25,202 bases of DNA from JBAZCI01 sp041671025 (GTDB taxonomy: Bacteria > Patescibacteriota > Patescibacteriia > UBA10025). Where the stretch lies: NCBI GenBank assembly GCA_041671025.1, contig JBAZCI010000019.1, positions 1 to 25,202 of the forward strand, read 5' to 3'. A program made the position numbers and the translations under genes. Shown here one piece after another: positions 1 through 6,473 of this stretch; the first letter of the stretch is position 1, and each line of letters starts with the position of its first letter. The notes below the pieces were generated by a model, which was not told the DNA's origin, did no database searches, and was given only the letters and a program-made list of their open reading frames with translations.

Positions 1-393
1 CAGCAGGATGAGTTTATTGCCATTACAAAAAAACTGGGCCTGGATCCCGATAAGATGCCGGTTTCGGCTACCCCCAGTTATGGATGGGGTGGCGCGATGG
101 GTCCTGCGCAATTCTTGCCGGCAACATGGCTCATGTACGAAAGTCAGATCGCTTTTCATTCGGGGCATAGTCCGCCGAATCCGTGGAACAATACCGATGC
201 ATTTTTTGCATCTGCGCTGTATCTTAGGGATCTGGGGGCCTCCGCCCAGAATGAAACGGCAGAGTGGACCGCTGCAATGAAATATTTGGCCGGCAGCAAC
301 TGGAAAAAACCCTCACTGAGATTTTATGGTGATCACGTTATGGAGATCGCTTCAAGGATACAGGAGGATATCAGAACCATGGAAGGGAAATAA
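1..393 (+). CDS. Lytic murein transglycosylase, C-terminal part (5' end outside window)
   Basis: The reading frame is open from base 1 to a TAA at 391-393, so only the last 130 residues are present. The segment around residues 25-41 (SYGWGGAMGPAQFLPATW) is the glycine-rich block after the active site of SLT-type/MltB-like transglycosylases, which cleave the MurNAc-GlcNAc bond of peptidoglycan with release of anhydro-MurNAc. The following NPWNNTDAFFASALYLRDLGA matches the helix where these proteins have a D-A-I/F-x-S-x-A-x-Y-L pattern. The catalytic glutamate would lie upstream of the window, so activity cannot be judged. The protein probably acts outside the membrane; its signal peptide is not visible here. 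The gene converges on prfA, with a palindromic element between them. The family is fairly certain; the MltB-like subfamily is less so. Confidence 0.8.
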   Translation, partial: QQDEFIAITKKLGLDPDKMPVSATPSYGWGGAMGPAQFLPATWLMYESQIAFHSGHSPPNPWNNTDAFFASALYLRDLGASAQNETAEWTAAMKYLAGSNWKKPSLRFYGDHVMEIASRIQEDIRTMEGK

Positions 394-394
394 G

Positions 395-530
395 TTCGCC
401 CCGTTAGAGGTAGCGAACGCCCCCTCATTCTCTGTTTGCGTGGTTAGCAATAGAATGTTGGGATAATAAGATGTTATTATCCCAACATTCTACTAATGCG
501 GTGTTCGCGTTCTGCCTCTAGCGGGGCAAG
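395..530. repeat. Palindromic intergenic element with inverted ends
   Basis: The 142-bp gap between two convergent genes is almost entirely inverted repeat. The outer arms are imperfect: CGCCCCGTTAGAGG at 397-410 against CCTCTAGCGGGGCAAG at 515-530, continuing inward as GCGAAC/GTTCGC-type blocks. The centre is the perfect hairpin at 451-492. The outer CCCCGTTAGA resembles the ends of the 110-bp repeats found later in the window and the sequences flanking tRNA-Thr(TGT). The interior does not match those repeats. Confidence 0.6.
451..492. terminator. Perfect 18-bp hairpin between convergent genes
   Basis: Bases 451-468 pair perfectly with 475-492 around a 6-nt loop (AGATGT). The stem is AT-rich at the loop side and there is no long T run directly after it on either strand. 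The position between a plus-strand and a minus-strand stop codon suggests a bidirectional terminator, possibly the core of the palindromic element. Confidence 0.55.
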
Positions 531-535
531 TCGGA

Positions 536-1582
536 TCACTGCTGCTCAAGTTCAAGTGAGATATCCTCCATCATTTTTTCGAGATTTCCGTCGATGATGT
601 TCCCAATATTGTGCCACGATTGCTTGGTTCGGTGATCGGTAACTCTGTCCTGGGGAAAATTGTATGTACGAATCTTTTCTGATCTATCTGCGGTGCCCAC
701 TTGTGACTTTCTGAGGTCGCCGCGTTCTTTCGCTTCTTTTTCTTTCTCTGCGGCAACGAGTTTCGATTCCAGGATCTCCATCGCTTTATCCTTGTTTCTT
801 TGTTGGCTGCGTTCACTTTGGCACGCGATCACCAGGCCAGTAGGTAGGTGATGCAGGCGGACGGCAGTTTCAACTTTATTCACATTCTGTCCGCCCGGGC
901 CCGATGATCTAAAAAATTCGATCTTAATGTCTGCCGGCCGTACTTCCATTTGCCGCTCTTTTTTTACAGGAAGAACCGCAACAGTTGCGGTTGATGTATG
1001 GATCCTGCCGTTTTTTTCTGTTTCAGGGATGCGCTGAACGCGATGAACACCGCTTTCATTTTTTAGCGTGGTATATACAAGGTCATCTCCTTCAATTTCC
1101 AACACAACTTCCTTATAGCCGCTCACAGCCGAAAAACTTTCATCAAGGATCGTGGTTTTCCATCCCTTGCGCTGCGCATACATCGTATACATACGCAGAA
1201 GGCTCGCTGCAAACAATGATGCCTCGTCTCCGCCCGCCCCCGCTCGTATTTCAATAATGACATGATCGATCGATTCACTTGTTCCTTTTTCGAGCTCGGC
1301 CAGCTTTTTTTTCTGTTCTTTGATCTTCGCATCCACTTCCTCAAGATCTTTTTGGGCGATCGCAAGAAGCTCAACGTCACTCTCTGTTTTTAAGAGGTTG
1401 GTGTTATCAAGGCGTCTTTTTTCTAGTGCCCCGATCTCGTCCATGAGATCGATGTTCTTTTTTATCTTCTGAAGTTCGCGTACAAGGTCGGTGCTTTTCT
1501 GGAAATCAGAGTATACCGCAGGGTCGGCAAGCTCATCCGATATCGCCCGTTGGCGTTTTTTCAATTCATCGAGATTTTGCAT
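536..1582 (-). CDS. prfA: Peptide chain release factor 1
   Basis: The product is a class-I release factor that reads stop codons in the ribosomal A site and triggers hydrolysis of peptidyl-tRNA. Visible hallmarks are the universal GGQ loop (SSGPGGQNVNKVETAVRL), the HRVQRIPETEKNGRIHTSTATVAVLP stretch, whose P-x-T (PET) fits the RF1 stop-recognition motif rather than the RF2 SPF, and the acidic N-terminal coiled domain. I start at the ATG at 1582 (348 aa, close to the usual 355-360). An in-frame TTG at 1597 would add five residues but directly abuts the only purine-rich stretch (GGGGTGG). A small ACCCC/GGGGT hairpin (1600-1616) lies between rpmE and this start and might tune expression. The gene ends with TGA, which RF1 itself does not read, so an RF2 must exist elsewhere. 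It is cotranscribed with rpmE, a conserved bacterial pair. Confidence 0.96.
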   Translation of the reverse strand: MQNLDELKKRQRAISDELADPAVYSDFQKSTDLVRELQKIKKNIDLMDEIGALEKRRLDNTNLLKTESDVELLAIAQKDLEEVDAKIKEQKKKLAELEKGTSESIDHVIIEIRAGAGGDEASLFAASLLRMYTMYAQRKGWKTTILDESFSAVSGYKEVVLEIEGDDLVYTTLKNESGVHRVQRIPETEKNGRIHTSTATVAVLPVKKERQMEVRPADIKIEFFRSSGPGGQNVNKVETAVRLHHLPTGLVIACQSERSQQRNKDKAMEILESKLVAAEKEKEAKERGDLRKSQVGTADRSEKIRTYNFPQDRVTDHRTKQSWHNIGNIIDGNLEKMMEDISLELEQQ

Positions 1583-1618
1583 AGCAGTTCGTAACAACCA
1601 CCCCTTTTTGCGGGGTAT

Positions 1619-1870
1619 CTACTTTTTCTTTTTTTGTGAGGGAGATTTTTTTGCTTTTGCGATTGCATCCTTCTTTTCCGCTTTTTTTCTGAATTTTTCT
1701 ACTCTTCCTGTCGTATCCACCAGCTTTTCTTTGCCGGTATAAAAAGGGTGGCAGTTGCTGCAGATTTCCACCTCTATTTTTTCCTGAGTTGATCCTGTGG
1801 TAAGCTTGTTACCGCAGGCACAAGTAACGGTACTTTTGGGGAAATATGCTGGGTGTATGTTTTTTTTCAT
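1619..1870 (-). CDS. rpmE: 50S ribosomal protein L31
   Basis: The 83-residue product begins MKKNIHPAYFPKSTVTCACGNKL. That is the classic L31 N-terminus with the zinc-binding C-x-C, followed by CSNCHPFYTGKEKLVDTTGRVEKFRKK, which contains the second C-x-x-C and the conserved HPFYTG-K block. It therefore belongs to the zinc-binding (C+) form. The C-terminal tail is a lysine-rich extension typical of small ribosomal proteins in this genome. The upstream in-frame ATG at 1906 would overlap the promoter, so the start at 1870 is preferred. A good promoter ends 7 nt before that ATG, so the mRNA is probably leaderless or nearly so. prfA follows 36 nt downstream on the same strand; rpsB lies divergently upstream. 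Confidence 0.95.
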   Translation of the reverse strand: MKKNIHPAYFPKSTVTCACGNKLTTGSTQEKIEVEICSNCHPFYTGKEKLVDTTGRVEKFRKKAEKKDAIAKAKKSPSQKKKK

Positions 1871-1877
1871 AAGCGTG

Positions 1878-1906
1878 ATACTATCATAGGTTAATGGGAT
1901 TGGCAA
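1878..1906 (-). promoter_or_regulatory. Promoter of rpmE-prfA
   Basis: On the minus strand, TTGCCA (1906-1901) is followed by a 17-nt spacer and TAGTAT (1883-1878), with TG one base upstream of the hexamer (extended -10). The ATG of rpmE follows 7 nt later, so transcription should start at or next to the start codon. Confidence 0.6.
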
Positions 1907-1956
1907 GCGATGTATCGCCTCTCTTGCTCTTTTTTATAATTTAGAGTAACATATCA

Positions 1957-1984
1957 TTGATTTTTTTCAATACGCTGTTATACT
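1957..1984 (+). promoter_or_regulatory. Promoter of rpsB-tsf
   Basis: TTGATT (1957-1962), a 16-nt spacer and an extended -10 TGTTATACT (1976-1984). Predicted start of transcription is near 1991, giving a 5' UTR of about 33 nt without a clear Shine-Dalgarno before the rpsB ATG at 2024. Confidence 0.6.
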
Positions 1985-2023
1985 CATTTAGTCATTATTA
2001 GTAATAAAGCGTTTAGAACGTCT

Positions 2024-2776
2024 ATGTCAACACTTACAGTTTTAAGGGAAAAAGAACAAGAAACGCAGAGCATGTTTGATGCTGGCGTGCACATTGGCCA
2101 TCAAAAGGCCAGAAGTCATCCAAAAATGAAACAGCACGTGCTTACCACAAGAAGCGGGGTGCAGATCATTAATCTGGAGAATACTTACTCGTGTCTTGAG
2201 GAGGCGCTCGGATATATCTATAAGATCATTTCCGAAGGGAAAAAAATGGTATTGGTCGGGACAACTCCGGCAGCGTGTCGGGTGGTTGAGGAAATCGGAA
2301 AAGAATGCGAGGTGCCCTATGTAAATACCAGATGGATCGGAGGAACACTGAGCAATTTCCCCACAATATTGAAGGGAATTGAATCAATGCTTGATCTTGA
2401 ACAAAAGAAGAAAACGGGAGAACTTGAAAAATATACGAAAAAAGAAAAAATGATGCTCTCCCACAAGCTAGAACGTCTGGAGGAGAAGTATTCCGGGCTT
2501 CGGGCCCTGAAAGCGGTTCCCGACTGTGTGTTTGTCGTGGATGCCAAGAAACACAAGATTGCGGTGCATGAGGCCGGAACAAAACACATCACTGTTGTGG
2601 GGATCGTTGACACGGACACGAATCCGAAAGGCGTGAAGTATGTCATTCCCTCCAACGACAACTCCGTTAACTCTGTGCGCTATATCATGTCAAAGGTGAA
2701 AGAGACCATTCTTGCCGCAAAAAAAGAAGCAAAACAAAAAGTGCTTGAACAACAACAGACCAAAGAAAAAAAATAA
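2024..2776 (+). CDS. rpsB: 30S ribosomal protein S2
   Basis: The 250-residue protein shows the S2 signatures in order: MFDAGVHIGHQKARSHPKMKQHV near residue 17, the IINLENT block, EGKKMVLVGTTPAA, VNTRWIGGTLSNF near residue 105, a charged coiled-coil hairpin (residues about 120-155), and PDCVFVVDAKKHKIAVHEA with VGIVDTDTNPKGVKYVIPSNDNSVNS. S2 binds the 16S rRNA head-body junction late in 30S assembly. The extreme C-terminus is Lys/Gln-rich. The start is the first ATG after the promoter; no Shine-Dalgarno is visible. tsf follows 24 nt downstream, the nearly universal rpsB-tsf operon. Confidence 0.97.
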   Translation: MSTLTVLREKEQETQSMFDAGVHIGHQKARSHPKMKQHVLTTRSGVQIINLENTYSCLEEALGYIYKIISEGKKMVLVGTTPAACRVVEEIGKECEVPYVNTRWIGGTLSNFPTILKGIESMLDLEQKKKTGELEKYTKKEKMMLSHKLERLEEKYSGLRALKAVPDCVFVVDAKKHKIAVHEAGTKHITVVGIVDTDTNPKGVKYVIPSNDNSVNSVRYIMSKVKETILAAKKEAKQKVLEQQQTKEKK

Positions 2777-2800
2777 AATTAACAACTCGTGTAAGCGTAT

Positions 2801-3409
2801 ATGCATCAAAAAAACAGCGTCAATCTTTCCTTAACCGACAAAATAAAAAGAGTCAGAGAGGTCACTAACGCATCTATTGCCGAGGTTAAAAAGGCGATAG
2901 AACAATGCAACGGGGATGAGGCTGCTGCAGCTGAGGTCCTGAAGAAGAAGGGAATGATGATAGCGGACAAGAAAAAAGAAAGGACGACAAAGGTTGGGAT
3001 CGTTGAGGTATATATGCATTCAAATAAGAAGCTGGCGGCTGTTGTTGAGGTGCGGTGCGAGACGGACTTTGTCGCTAAAAGTGAGGATTTCCAGAGATTT
3101 GCCCATGACGTTGCAATGCAGATAGCTGCCCTTAAGCCGTCGTATATCAAGGCATCGGATGTACCGACCGAAATAGTTGACGATCTTCGGGCGATCTACA
3201 GAAAAGAATTCGAAAATATTAAAAAACCTCCGGAGATCATTGAACAGATAGTCGAGGGAAAGATCCAAAAAAGAATGGAAGAGATATGTCTCTTGCCGCA
3301 GCCGTTTGTAAAGAACAATGACATGACGATTGAGGATCTGATGAAGGAGACGATCGCAAAATTCGGAGAAAATATTGAGATAGGCAGGTTTTGCATGATA
3401 GAGGCCTAA
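2801..3409 (+). CDS. tsf: Elongation factor Ts
   Basis: EF-Ts is the guanine-nucleotide exchange factor of EF-Tu. The N-terminal UBA-like domain is clear (KIKRVREVTNASIAEVKKAIEQCNGDEAAAAEVLKKKG), followed by the core with VEVRCETDFVAKSEDF, which holds the T-D-F-V-A motif that contacts the EF-Tu G domain. The C-terminal QPFVKNNDMTIEDLMKETIAKFGENIEIGRF is the family's usual ending. At 202 residues it is a short form, compared with about 283 in Escherichia coli, keeping one core subdomain, as in Thermus and many reduced genomes. The seven residues before SLTDKIKRV could be extra; the next possible starts lack support, so I keep ATG 2801. It lies in the rpsB operon. Confidence 0.96.
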   Translation: MHQKNSVNLSLTDKIKRVREVTNASIAEVKKAIEQCNGDEAAAAEVLKKKGMMIADKKKERTTKVGIVEVYMHSNKKLAAVVEVRCETDFVAKSEDFQRFAHDVAMQIAALKPSYIKASDVPTEIVDDLRAIYRKEFENIKKPPEIIEQIVEGKIQKRMEEICLLPQPFVKNNDMTIEDLMKETIAKFGENIEIGRFCMIEA

Positions 3410-3419
3410 CAACAATATC

Positions 3420-3857
3420 ATGCGTGCTATTATTATTCTTCCTTTTTTATCAATGCTTGCCAGCTTCACTGTGATGGGCTATATCGTAGTCCGTCGCGTG
3501 CTGTCGCTGGCTCGTATTCCCAAGGAGGATATACTAATTGATGAAACACTCGGCGCTTTTTTACTGAGGAACACCCGGCTTGCGGCCAAGATGGGCGCAT
3601 CTCTTTTCCACTTCAAAAAACAGTCATACCGCATATTGATCTTTCTTGAAAAATTATTGCGGAAGATCAAGGTTATATTTTTGAGAACAGAGAATCTTTT
3701 GAATGCTCTCATTAAGACAGTCAGACAAAGGGCAAGGCGAGTCCAGGAGGAGCTTGGTATTGCGGCAGGGCTTGATGATGTTCCGGAAGATGAAGCGGTT
3801 TTTGATGATGATAAAAAGAAAACAGTTTCTGATATGATTTCAGAAAAAGATAGGTAG
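3420..3857 (+). CDS. Hypothetical single-pass membrane protein
   Basis: I do not recognise the family. The 145-residue product starts with one strong hydrophobic segment (residues about 3-26, IIILPFLSMLASFTVMGYIVV), followed by a long basic, helix-prone stretch rich in K, R and L (residues about 50-110) and an acidic tail (DDVPEDEAVFDDDKKK). The likely topology is an N-terminal anchor with a cytosolic coiled-coil-like helix. It begins 10 nt after the tsf stop and is therefore probably translated from the rpsB-tsf transcript. No catalytic motif is visible. The frame is supported by position, by the single start ATG and by the coherent membrane-anchor/basic-helix/acidic-tail composition. Function is unknown. 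Confidence 0.7.
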   Translation: MRAIIILPFLSMLASFTVMGYIVVRRVLSLARIPKEDILIDETLGAFLLRNTRLAAKMGASLFHFKKQSYRILIFLEKLLRKIKVIFLRTENLLNALIKTVRQRARRVQEELGIAAGLDDVPEDEAVFDDDKKKTVSDMISEKDR

Positions 3858-3964
3858 GGTCTTCCGGCAGCTGGATAGATCACTGTTCCTATTTTTTTGT
3901 AACGGCAGGTTCTTTTATTAAGAATAGGGTGGCGGGTGCCAAGATCGGGCGATCCGCACGATAG

Positions 3965-3980
3965 GCCGATGTAGCTCAGG
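3965..3980 (+). repeat. Duplicated 5' fragment of tRNA-Thr
   Basis: GCCGATGTAGCTCAGG at 3965-3980 matches the first 16 nt of the tRNA-Thr genes (GCCGTTGTAGCTCAGT) at 14 positions, 30 bp upstream of the intact gene. It cannot fold into a tRNA. It looks like a remnant of duplication or insertion at the tRNA 5' end. Confidence 0.45.
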
Positions 3981-3994
3981 CTTGCCCCGTTAGA

Positions 3995-4067
3995 GCCGTT
4001 GTAGCTCAGTTGGTAGAGCAACTGTTTTGTAAACAGTAGGTCGCCAGTTCGAATCTGGCCAACGGCT
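3995..4067 (+). tRNA. tRNA-Thr (anticodon TGT)
   Basis: The 73-nt cloverleaf has acceptor stem GCCGTTG/CAACGGC with discriminator T, D arm GCTC...GAGC, anticodon stem ACTGT/ACAGT with loop TTTGTAA (anticodon TGT, threonine ACA codons) and T arm GCCAG-TTCGAAT-CTGGC. CCA is not encoded. The acceptor stem continues outward: CCCCGTTAGA before it and TCTGACGGGG after it are also nearly complementary, so the gene sits inside a longer palindrome. Confidence 0.95.
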
Positions 4068-4145
4068 CTGACGGGGTGAAGTAGAGCAGATCGGGCGTTC
4101 ACAGGTGCCGATAGCAATCAAGAGATGTTTTTTTGATTTCTGTCG

Positions 4146-4229
4146 GGGCAGGTGGCAGAGTGGTCAAATGCAACAGACTGTAAATCTGTCGCCCTTGTGG
4201 CTACGAAGGTTCGAATCCTTCCCTGCCCA
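4146..4229 (+). tRNA. tRNA-Tyr (anticodon GTA)
   Basis: An 84-nt class II tRNA. Acceptor stem GGGCAGG/CCTGCCC with discriminator A, anticodon stem ACAGA/TCTGT with loop CTGTAAA (anticodon GTA), a long variable arm (CGCCCTTGTGGCTACG) as expected for bacterial tRNA-Tyr, and a standard T arm with TTCGAAT. CCA is not encoded. Confidence 0.95.
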
Positions 4230-4276
4230 CTCATTTAAAATTAGTTTTCGGCAATATCCTGATTTGTCCTGCGAGA

Positions 4277-4349
4277 GCCGTTGTAGCTCAGTTGGTAGAG
4301 CAACTCCATGGTAAGGAGTAGGTCGCCAGTTCAACTCTGGCCAACGGCT
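4277..4349 (+). tRNA. tRNA-Thr (anticodon GGT)
   Basis: The 73-nt gene is a close paralogue of tRNA-Thr(TGT): same acceptor stem, D arm and T stem, but anticodon stem ACTCC/GGAGT with loop ATGGTAA (anticodon GGT). The T loop is TTCAACT instead of TTCGAAT, with the conserved A58 kept. The flanks again extend the acceptor stem: TTGTCCTGCGAGA before pairs largely with TCTGGCGGGACAA after. Confidence 0.94.
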
Positions 4350-4402
4350 CTGGCGGGACAAGCAGGTGACGGTCATTTATTAGTAATCAGTAATATTTAT
4401 TT

Positions 4403-4561
4403 ATGTCACAGGATAATCTTATCAAAATGCAGTGCGGGTCATGTAAGAGGGTCAACTATTTTACCCGCAAGAACAAAAAGACGAACACAAAAAAGATGGA
4501 GCTTCAGAAATTCTGCAGGTGGTGCAAAAAACACACCAAACACAAGGAGGCCAAGAAGTAA
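4403..4561 (+). CDS. rpmG: 50S ribosomal protein L33
   Basis: A 52-residue protein that is easily missed because of its size. The translation begins MSQDNLIKMQCGSCKRVNYFTRKNKK and ends in KFCRWCKKHTKHKEAKK. It has the L33 zinc ribbon (C11-x-x-C14 and C38-x-x-C41), the YFTRKNKK core and the terminal KFCRWCKKHTKHKE block, so it is the four-cysteine form. It stabilises the 50S E-site region with 23S rRNA. The start ATG 4403 gives the standard N-terminus. The gene sits between tRNA-Thr(GGT) and tRNA-Trp, as in the ancestral tRNA-rpmG-(trpT)-secE-nusG cluster, and is followed by a perfect 25-bp terminator hairpin. No Shine-Dalgarno is evident. Confidence 0.93.
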   Translation: MSQDNLIKMQCGSCKRVNYFTRKNKKTNTKKMELQKFCRWCKKHTKHKEAKK

Positions 4562-4582
4562 AAAGGAGAGAGTGTGTTCAGA

Positions 4583-4638
4583 AGAAACCACAACTAAAAC
4601 GATCAGCTATGCGGCTGATCGTTTTAGTTGTGGTTTCT
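4583..4638 (+). terminator. Perfect 25-bp terminator after rpmG
   Basis: Bases 4583-4607 pair without mismatch to 4614-4638 around a 6-nt loop (TATGCG). The descending arm contains T-rich stretches. It separates rpmG from tRNA-Trp. Confidence 0.85.
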
Positions 4639-4680
4639 CTACTTGCGAATAACAAAAAAAACATTTAGAATCTTGGGTAT

Positions 4681-4751
4681 GGGAGTGTCGTCCAACGGTA
4701 GGACTCTGGTCTCCAAAACCAGGTATCCAGGTTCGAATCCTGGCGCTCCCG
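4681..4751 (+). tRNA. tRNA-Trp (anticodon CCA)
   Basis: A 71-nt cloverleaf with acceptor stem GGGAGTG/CGCTCCC (one T-G pair), discriminator G as usual for bacterial tRNA-Trp, D arm GTCC...GGAC, anticodon stem CTGGT/ACCAG with loop CTCCAAA (anticodon CCA) and T loop TTCGAAT. The CCA anticodon and the TGA stops in this window argue against TGA recoding to tryptophan. Confidence 0.95.
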
Positions 4752-4774
4752 CAAGCAGTAGGTAGGATGATATT

Positions 4775-4808
4775 ATTTATAAAACCGCATGTGTGCGGTT
4801 TTATAAAT
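4775..4808 (+). terminator. Terminator after tRNA-Trp
   Basis: Perfect 15-bp stem, 4775-4789 with 4794-4808, loop TGTG. The core CCGCA/TGCGG is followed by TTTTATAAATTTATT. Confidence 0.8.
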
Positions 4809-4813
4809 TTATT

Positions 4814-4832
4814 GCCGCTGAGCGACAGCGGC
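4814..4832 (+). terminator. Second hairpin after tRNA-Trp
   Basis: GCCGCTG/CAGCGGC with a 5-nt loop (AGCGA), six bases after the previous hairpin, and a TTTTTT run at 4840-4845. It is a likely tandem terminator insulating the next gene. Confidence 0.5.
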
Positions 4833-4878
4833 AGAGACATTTTTTCCACTTTATTATGTGTGAAATGCCGGCTATTTG

Positions 4879-4887
4879 TGTTATACT
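4879..4887 (+). promoter_or_regulatory. Extended -10 promoter of the 4894 gene
   Basis: TGTTATACT is a near-perfect extended -10 (TGnTATAAT type). No good -35 is present, as tolerated with an extended -10. Transcription would begin near 4894, exactly at an ATG, giving a leaderless mRNA. Confidence 0.55.
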
Positions 4888-4893
4888 ATGTCT

Positions 4894-5834
4894 ATGAAAG
4901 TGAGTCTGCGGAACAAGATAATAGCGGGAATTATCCTGGTTTTTGTTGTGGCAGGGATCGCAGCGCTCCTGATGTTTTATTTTGAAAAATATGCTGCTCC
5001 TGAACAGGCCGGGCGAGGGGAGGCGATCGAGGAGGGACAGGAGGCAAAAGAGCCGCCGGTTCCGCTGGATACGGTGGTCAACCTGTTGTTCAGGGCGATG
5101 ATCGAGACAGGAATGTCCGAGGTGAGTATTGATGATGAGGATTTCGTTTGGAAGGCCCGCAGGAGGGCTGATGGCGACCAAAGCGAAGTTATTGATATAC
5201 CAATTGTCGGGAAAAGTATCACCGAAAATAATATATTGCCGGCATCACACAGACCTATCAATATTTTTTTTGGGAATGAGGGGTTCCTTGCCGCAGTGGG
5301 TAATGTTCCGGGTGAATCAGAATTGTATGTCGATGCATATCAGAAAGACGATATTGTTTGTCTTGTGAGTGAATTTATGCGCACTTCCGAATTTCAGGGC
5401 GAGGCGGGTGTGGTGAATAATTACTCTATTCAGACACAAAACATCAAAATCAAATGCGGTAAGATCCAACCAAAAGATATGCGCGNNNNNNNNNNTCGGG
5501 CGCAGTGCAGAACGAGATCCCTGTGATCCAAACGCGAGCAGGGGAGGTGTTCGAGATACCGGCGACCCAAGATGAATTTAATCCGGAGGGCCCTGTGGTG
5601 AGATATGATATTACGGCAGCAACCCTCATAACAACGACTGTGCTTCCCCCAAAAGCAGCGCTTCCGCCCAATACTTTTGGCGAAAAAGGTTCGTTGCTTG
5701 TGAGGAGCTCGCGCTTATTGAAGTTTGTGGCTCTTCGTCAGGGCGATATCAGATTTTCACTTATCTATAGGAAGTTGGGCAAAAATGGATTCGAGCCCGG
5801 CAGACAAGAGAGCTATATTGTACATGTCCAATAA
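4894..5834 (+). CDS. Membrane-anchored hypothetical protein, interrupted by an assembly gap
   Basis: I do not recognise the family with certainty. One transmembrane helix lies at residues about 10-31 (IIAGIILVFVVAGIAALLMFYF), then an E/G/P-rich linker and a globular extracellular part. The frame runs to a block of 10 N (5486-5495) and continues after it in a different frame (SGAVQNEIPVIQTRAGEVFEI...). An N run of arbitrary length explains this, so I treat both parts as one gene. The C-terminal 100 residues (TRAGEVFEIPA... to GDIRFSLIYRKLGKNGFEPGRQESYIVHV) faintly resemble the end of chagasin-like (I42) protease inhibitors, but the diagnostic glycine loop is not clear. The start is 4894 if the extended -10 is used; ATG 4888 is the alternative. 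The next gene's ATG at 5824 overlaps its stop. Confidence 0.65.
5486..5495. other. Assembly gap (10 N)
   Basis: Ten undetermined bases inside a coding region. For the two flanking reading frames to join, the true gap must be 2, 5, 8, 11... bases, so the 10 N are a placeholder rather than a measured length. Confidence 0.9.
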
Positions 5835-6462
5835 TTTTTATAGTATGTTTGATGCAATAACAAAAAAAAACATAGTCAGGTTTTCCTTTATTTTTGTTCT
5901 GGCATCCGTTTGTATGCTGGCTTTTTTATTTACTATACGTCCCTTATACGCGCAGGACGCGTTAAGGCCGAATATATCCATTACATCTCCTACGGCAGAT
6001 TCAAGCTATTAAAGTGCCATAAACAATATAACGCTCTCAGGGACGGCAGCCGACAATCAAACTCTGGATAGAGTTGTGTGGAAGCATCTTGAAAGGGGTG
6101 AGGGGGGCACTGCGTCGGGAACATTTCTTTGGACAATACCGAGCATTGCACTTGATAAGGGGCTAAATACAATAGTTGTGACGGCATATGATACGGCCGG
6201 CAATTATAAAGACGATTATATTTCGGTGACTTTTAATCTTGGTGCGAACACGGTTGATATAATGGAACCAACGGTTGGCGATATGTATATTACCGGAAAC
6301 AGTACGGTCACCCTTAAAGGATCGGCCGCGAGTGGTATTTCTACCATGGAGTGGGAAAACAGCAGTGGCGGGTGGGGCACGCTGACCGCGAGTACCAGCT
6401 GGACATCACCCGTTATTCCGCTGCAGGAGGGGGATAATTTTATTACCATAAGAGGATATTAA
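5824..6462 (+). pseudogene. Secreted Ig-like domain protein broken by an in-frame TAA
   Basis: The frame starts at ATG 5824 (or 5845) with a signal peptide (RFSFIFVLASVCMLAFLFTIRPLYAQDA) and runs into an Ig-like domain (ALRPNISITSPTADSSY). A TAA at 6010-6012 then stops it. The same frame continues without shift as SAINNITLSGTAADNQTLDRVVWKH... through the rest of that domain and most of a second (VDIMEPTVGDMYITGNSTVTLKGSA...EGDNFITIRGY), to another TAA at 6460-6462. The domains are the same type as the two C-terminal ones of the next gene (VVTITSPTVNPL...IRLGGTATDD). Either the gene has decayed, a sequencing error created the stop, or only a 62-residue N-terminal peptide is made. The second domain lacks its last strand, so the C-terminus also looks truncated. 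It lies immediately upstream of the 1948-residue gene. Confidence 0.6.
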
Positions 6463-6473
6463 AGAGGTATTTA

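Noticed and set aside
1600..1616. Intrinsic terminator between rpmE and prfA
   Set aside because: The stem is only 5 bp and no U run follows on the minus strand; noted only as a possible minor hairpin.
3479..4117. Minus-strand frame spanning the small membrane protein gene and tRNA-Thr
   Set aside because: It reads through a tRNA gene and lacks start signals, so it is not a gene.
6010..6012. TAA read as sense or programmed read-through
   Set aside because: TAA ends other clear genes here (rpsB, rpmG, rplJ, rplL) and no read-through signal is seen; decay or sequence error is simpler.
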